Source of the DNA: Desulfobacterales bacterium
Lineage (GTDB): Bacteria; Desulfobacterota; Desulfobacteria; Desulfobacterales; QNYZ01
Direction of reading: 5' to 3'
Length of the DNA: 7,993 bases
Assembly (NCBI GenBank): GCA_029938515.1
Contig: JAOZUU010000021.1
Span: 5,406 to 13,398, forward strand
Of this stretch, positions 6,363 to 7,993 are shown one piece after another (the first letter of the stretch is position 1; every line of letters begins with the position of its first letter). A program made the position numbers and the translations under genes. The notes below the pieces were generated by a model. The model was not told the origin of the DNA. It made no database searches and saw only the letters and a program-made list of their open reading frames with translations.

Positions 6363-7366
6363 TTTTCCCAAGGAATAATAGGTTTTCCTCTGTAGATATC
6401 GTAACTCTCTTTTCTATTACTATGGAAATATACATATCCATCAATAGACCAGAAAGCACCCCCATCATCGCCAGGATCAAAGGTAAGCTGAGTTATTCCG
6501 GGTCCCATAAGATCAAGGAGCCAGATATCAAAATTTGGCTTAACTTTAATAGTACCCTCTCTGTCCGAAGAAAAAACAATTTTTGTGCCATCCTGCGACC
6601 AGGAAGCATCCATGTCATCATCGATAGCAGTTGTTATCTGAGTGAGTTCTGTACCATCAGGGTTTATCATCCATATATCGTAGTTATCACCTGTTATCGC
6701 ATGAAAAAGGATCTTTTTGCCATCAGGCGACCATTTTGGATTATTTCCCGATCCGATCTGAGTCATCCTCGTGCCATCTATATTAGATATCCAAAGTGTG
6801 GGATCCCTTTTCTCCTTTTTTTCATTTCTGCTAAATAGACTCTCTCTTTCTTGTTCTTTGTTATAGGAGGTGAAAACTATTTTTTTTCCATTAGGAGAAA
6901 CATTTGGGTTAAAATCATTAGCGTCCTCCCTGACGGTTATCTGGTTTACGCCCCTTCCTCCTGCCACTTTTATCCGCCATACGGATAATGTCTTTAACCT
7001 TGAAGAGGTAAAATAGAGTTCTTTACAGTTTGCGCCCCAGCCAGGGTCTGTATCATCACTAATGTGGCGCGTAGCCTGAACAACATTAATCTTTTTTTGT
7101 GATGGGTTAAAATAAAAGACATCAAAATTTTTCCCTTTCTTAGTAGAATAAGTAACTAACCTGCCGTTAGGGCAAGCCTCGGCAAACATGTCGTCACTGA
7201 TGTGACTAACAAGCCTAACAAGGTCTATTAAATTATCGGGGGGAATCGGCTCTTCCGGCACTTCGAGTTCTTTTTTTGTTGTCCCACACCCATGGAATAA
7301 CAAGGAAATAACTAAAACTGACAGGGAAAGTAATTTTATGCTTTTAAATAGCCCTCTCTCTTTCAT
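6359..7366 (-). CDS. TolB-like (PD40) six-repeat propeller lipoprotein, upstream paralogue
   Basis: The 335-residue product starts MKERGLFKSIK and has a lipobox FHGC (Cys27) followed by a Pro/Glu linker (ELEVPEEPIPPDN). Six PD40-like repeats are seen at about 64 (ACPNGRLVTY), 109 (GWGANCKELYF), 155 (NVSPNGKKIVF), 211 (KWSPDGKKILF), 255 (SWSQDGTKIVF) and 305 (FWSIDGYVYF). The first two are degenerate. Compared with the downstream paralogue it carries an extra, highly charged stretch (about 169-190, NEKKEKRDP in it) in the blade-3 to blade-4 region and another insert (GTIKVKP, 271-277). The start is well supported by AGGAG at 7373-7377, 6 bases upstream. It is first of a two-gene operon; both products are predicted envelope lipoproteins and clearly arose by duplication. 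Function of the pair is unknown. Confidence 0.87.
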   Translation of the reverse strand: MKERGLFKSIKLLSLSVLVISLLFHGCGTTKKELEVPEEPIPPDNLIDLVRLVSHISDDMFAEACPNGRLVTYSTKKGKNFDVFYFNPSQKKINVVQATRHISDDTDPGWGANCKELYFTSSRLKTLSVWRIKVAGGRGVNQITVREDANDFNPNVSPNGKKIVFTSYNKEQERESLFSRNEKKEKRDPTLWISNIDGTRMTQIGSGNNPKWSPDGKKILFHAITGDNYDIWMINPDGTELTQITTAIDDDMDASWSQDGTKIVFSSDREGTIKVKPNFDIWLLDLMGPGITQLTFDPGDDGGAFWSIDGYVYFHSNRKESYDIYRGKPIIPWEK

Positions 7367-7450
7367 AACTCACTCCTATTAAAATTAGCTGCAATGGAAT
7401 ATCTTATGGTCTTAGAAAATATTTTTCTATTGAAAAAATATCTGGATCAC

Positions 7451-7471
7451 CATATTTTCGAGGAAAATATG
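7451..7471. promoter_or_regulatory. Perfect 9-bp dyad, possible operator for the propeller operon
   Basis: CATATTTTC (7451-7459) is the exact reverse complement of GAAAATATG (7463-7471), separated by GAG. The spacing suits a dimeric regulator. It lies about 85 bases upstream of the start codon of the first propeller gene. A second smaller dyad (AGAAAA/TTTTCT, 7414-7428) lies between. Because the region is AT-rich, chance dyads are more likely than usual. Confidence 0.3.
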
Positions 7472-7506
7472 TATACCTTTTAGTCCTTTGGGACGAGTGT
7501 TGATAG

Positions 7507-7605
7507 ACGCATAGATTTCAATCCTTGTTGATAATGATTCTCTTGGCAAGGTATATGCGTGTGGATAAATTTTTTTATCTGGCAATTTTCGCCCGAAAAC
7601 GCCAG
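7507..7605. other. Two adjacent stem-loop dyads
   Basis: Dyad one pairs ACGCATA (7507-7513) with TATGCGT (7554-7560), with inner CCTTG (7523-7527) and CAAGG (7547-7551). Dyad two (7579-7605) pairs CTGGC with GCCAG, with an inner TTTTC/GAAAA stem around GCCC. No T-run follows dyad two on the plus strand, so it is not a clear terminator there. A run of T precedes it at about 7570-7576, which on the minus strand is a run of A. A structured RNA is possible but not shown. Confidence 0.25.
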
Positions 7606-7692
7606 GTCCTGATTAGCCATGCGTTAAGAAGAAAACAAACATCTCTGTTGCTTCTATCATACGAAATCAATCAACAGCGATTTATTCTTTAA

Positions 7693-7723
7693 AGGAGTAA
7701 TAATGGAAGTTTCCTGCACTTAA
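7693..7723 (+). pseudogene. Orphan ribosome site and start codon with six-codon frame
   Basis: AAAGGAG (7691-7697) lies 5 bases before an ATG at 7703, a strong translation start, but the frame encodes only MEVSCT before TAA (7721-7723). The other frames downstream also close quickly (MQKSCKK from 7728). It may be the surviving 5' end of a decayed gene, or a very short leader peptide; nothing downstream in the window is in position to be controlled by it. Confidence 0.25.
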
Positions 7724-7876
7724 GTATGCAAAAATCATGCAAGAAATGATAAATATAGATACTCATTATAATTACAGCAAGTTAAATATTTAGCATGCGA
7801 AATTTACCTTTAATATAGGAATAATTTTTCTTAATTTTATGTAATTTATGTCATATAATGAACAATGCCGGTGAAT

Positions 7877-7993
7877 TAAAAATCCCGATCGAAGCGATTT
7901 TTATCGATTTGCGGGGAAGGACAGGGTACGGGTGGCCTATTCGGGAAAACGATTGGCCGATGCGTTCATGGAGGCGGTTTTGTCGGACCGAAT
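7877..7993 (+). pseudogene. Orphan 3' fragment of a patatin-like gene (direct repeat, copy 2)
   Basis: The sequence reads in frame as PDRSDFYRFAGKDRVRVAYS then GKRLADAFMEAVLSDRI, matching the C-terminal part of the patatin at 4272-5387. Six residues (WQQAAD or equivalent) are missing through an 18-bp deletion, and residues are changed N to Y, T to A (twice), K to R and I to N. A TGA at 7872-7874 closes the frame directly upstream, and no start codon with a ribosome site precedes it, so the N-terminal two thirds, including the active-site Ser and Asp, are absent. Five of the six changed codons alter the amino acid, as expected after loss of function. The copy continues beyond the window. Confidence 0.85.

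Larger units (their letters stand above)
7367..7876. other. AT-rich stretch without an intact gene
   Basis: This 510-bp stretch upstream of the propeller operon is strongly AT-rich and has no open frame of note on either strand. It should contain the operon promoter near its left end, but I found no clean -35/-10 pair. It holds several dyads and one orphan ribosome site with start codon (listed separately). It ends where homology to the patatin gene begins at 7877. Confidence 0.6.

Noticed and set aside
6422..6838. Open frame of 138 codons on the plus strand inside the upstream propeller gene.
   Set aside because: Antisense shadow of the PD40 repeats, with no start signal and no recognisable motif.

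Overview
The window looks like a stretch of an accessory or low-synteny bacterial chromosome. Its mix of families (patatin with a GAAGGPKW-type oxyanion segment, FGGY kinase, PD40 propeller lipoproteins, a long palindromic repeat) and its patchy base composition fit a Gram-negative bacterium, and they remind me of Desulfobacterota (former Deltaproteobacteria). That placement is an inference from style, not proven by any marker gene here.

Layout. Positions 1-87 hold the last 28 codons of an unidentified plus-strand gene. Positions 88-785 contain no intact gene. They hold a minus-strand helix-turn-helix fragment resembling the C-terminus of a transposase, then a plus-strand stretch that reads like broken coding sequence. 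Positions 786-2097 form a compact minus-strand operon: phosphoribosyltransferase, a small basic protein overlapping it by one base, and a small lipoprotein. A promoter with a perfect -35 box lies in the gap shared with the divergent FGGY-family sugar kinase (2214-3773, plus). Behind the kinase is a 162-bp near-perfect palindrome (3784-3945), probably a MITE-like or REP-like repeat. It is followed by a small two-helix membrane protein (minus) and a divergent patatin-like lipid hydrolase (4272-5387, plus).

The right third differs in character. Two tandem, homologous TolB/PD40-type six-repeat propeller lipoproteins (minus, overlapping by an ATGA) lie in clearly AT-richer DNA, followed by about 500 bp of AT-rich non-coding sequence with several dyads. 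At the very end (7877-7993) the sequence returns to a diverged copy of the 3' part of the patatin gene, in frame but with no 5' part and with a clean 18-bp deletion. The propeller module therefore sits between two direct repeats of a chromosomal gene end. This suggests a recombinational insertion or a duplication broken up by foreign DNA, and it is the most interesting point of the window.

Functionally, the phosphoribosyltransferase and the sugar kinase are cytoplasmic metabolic enzymes. The lipoproteins and the two-helix protein are envelope proteins. The patatin is a predicted lipid acyl hydrolase without a visible signal peptide. No defence system, CRISPR array, tRNA or rRNA was recognised.
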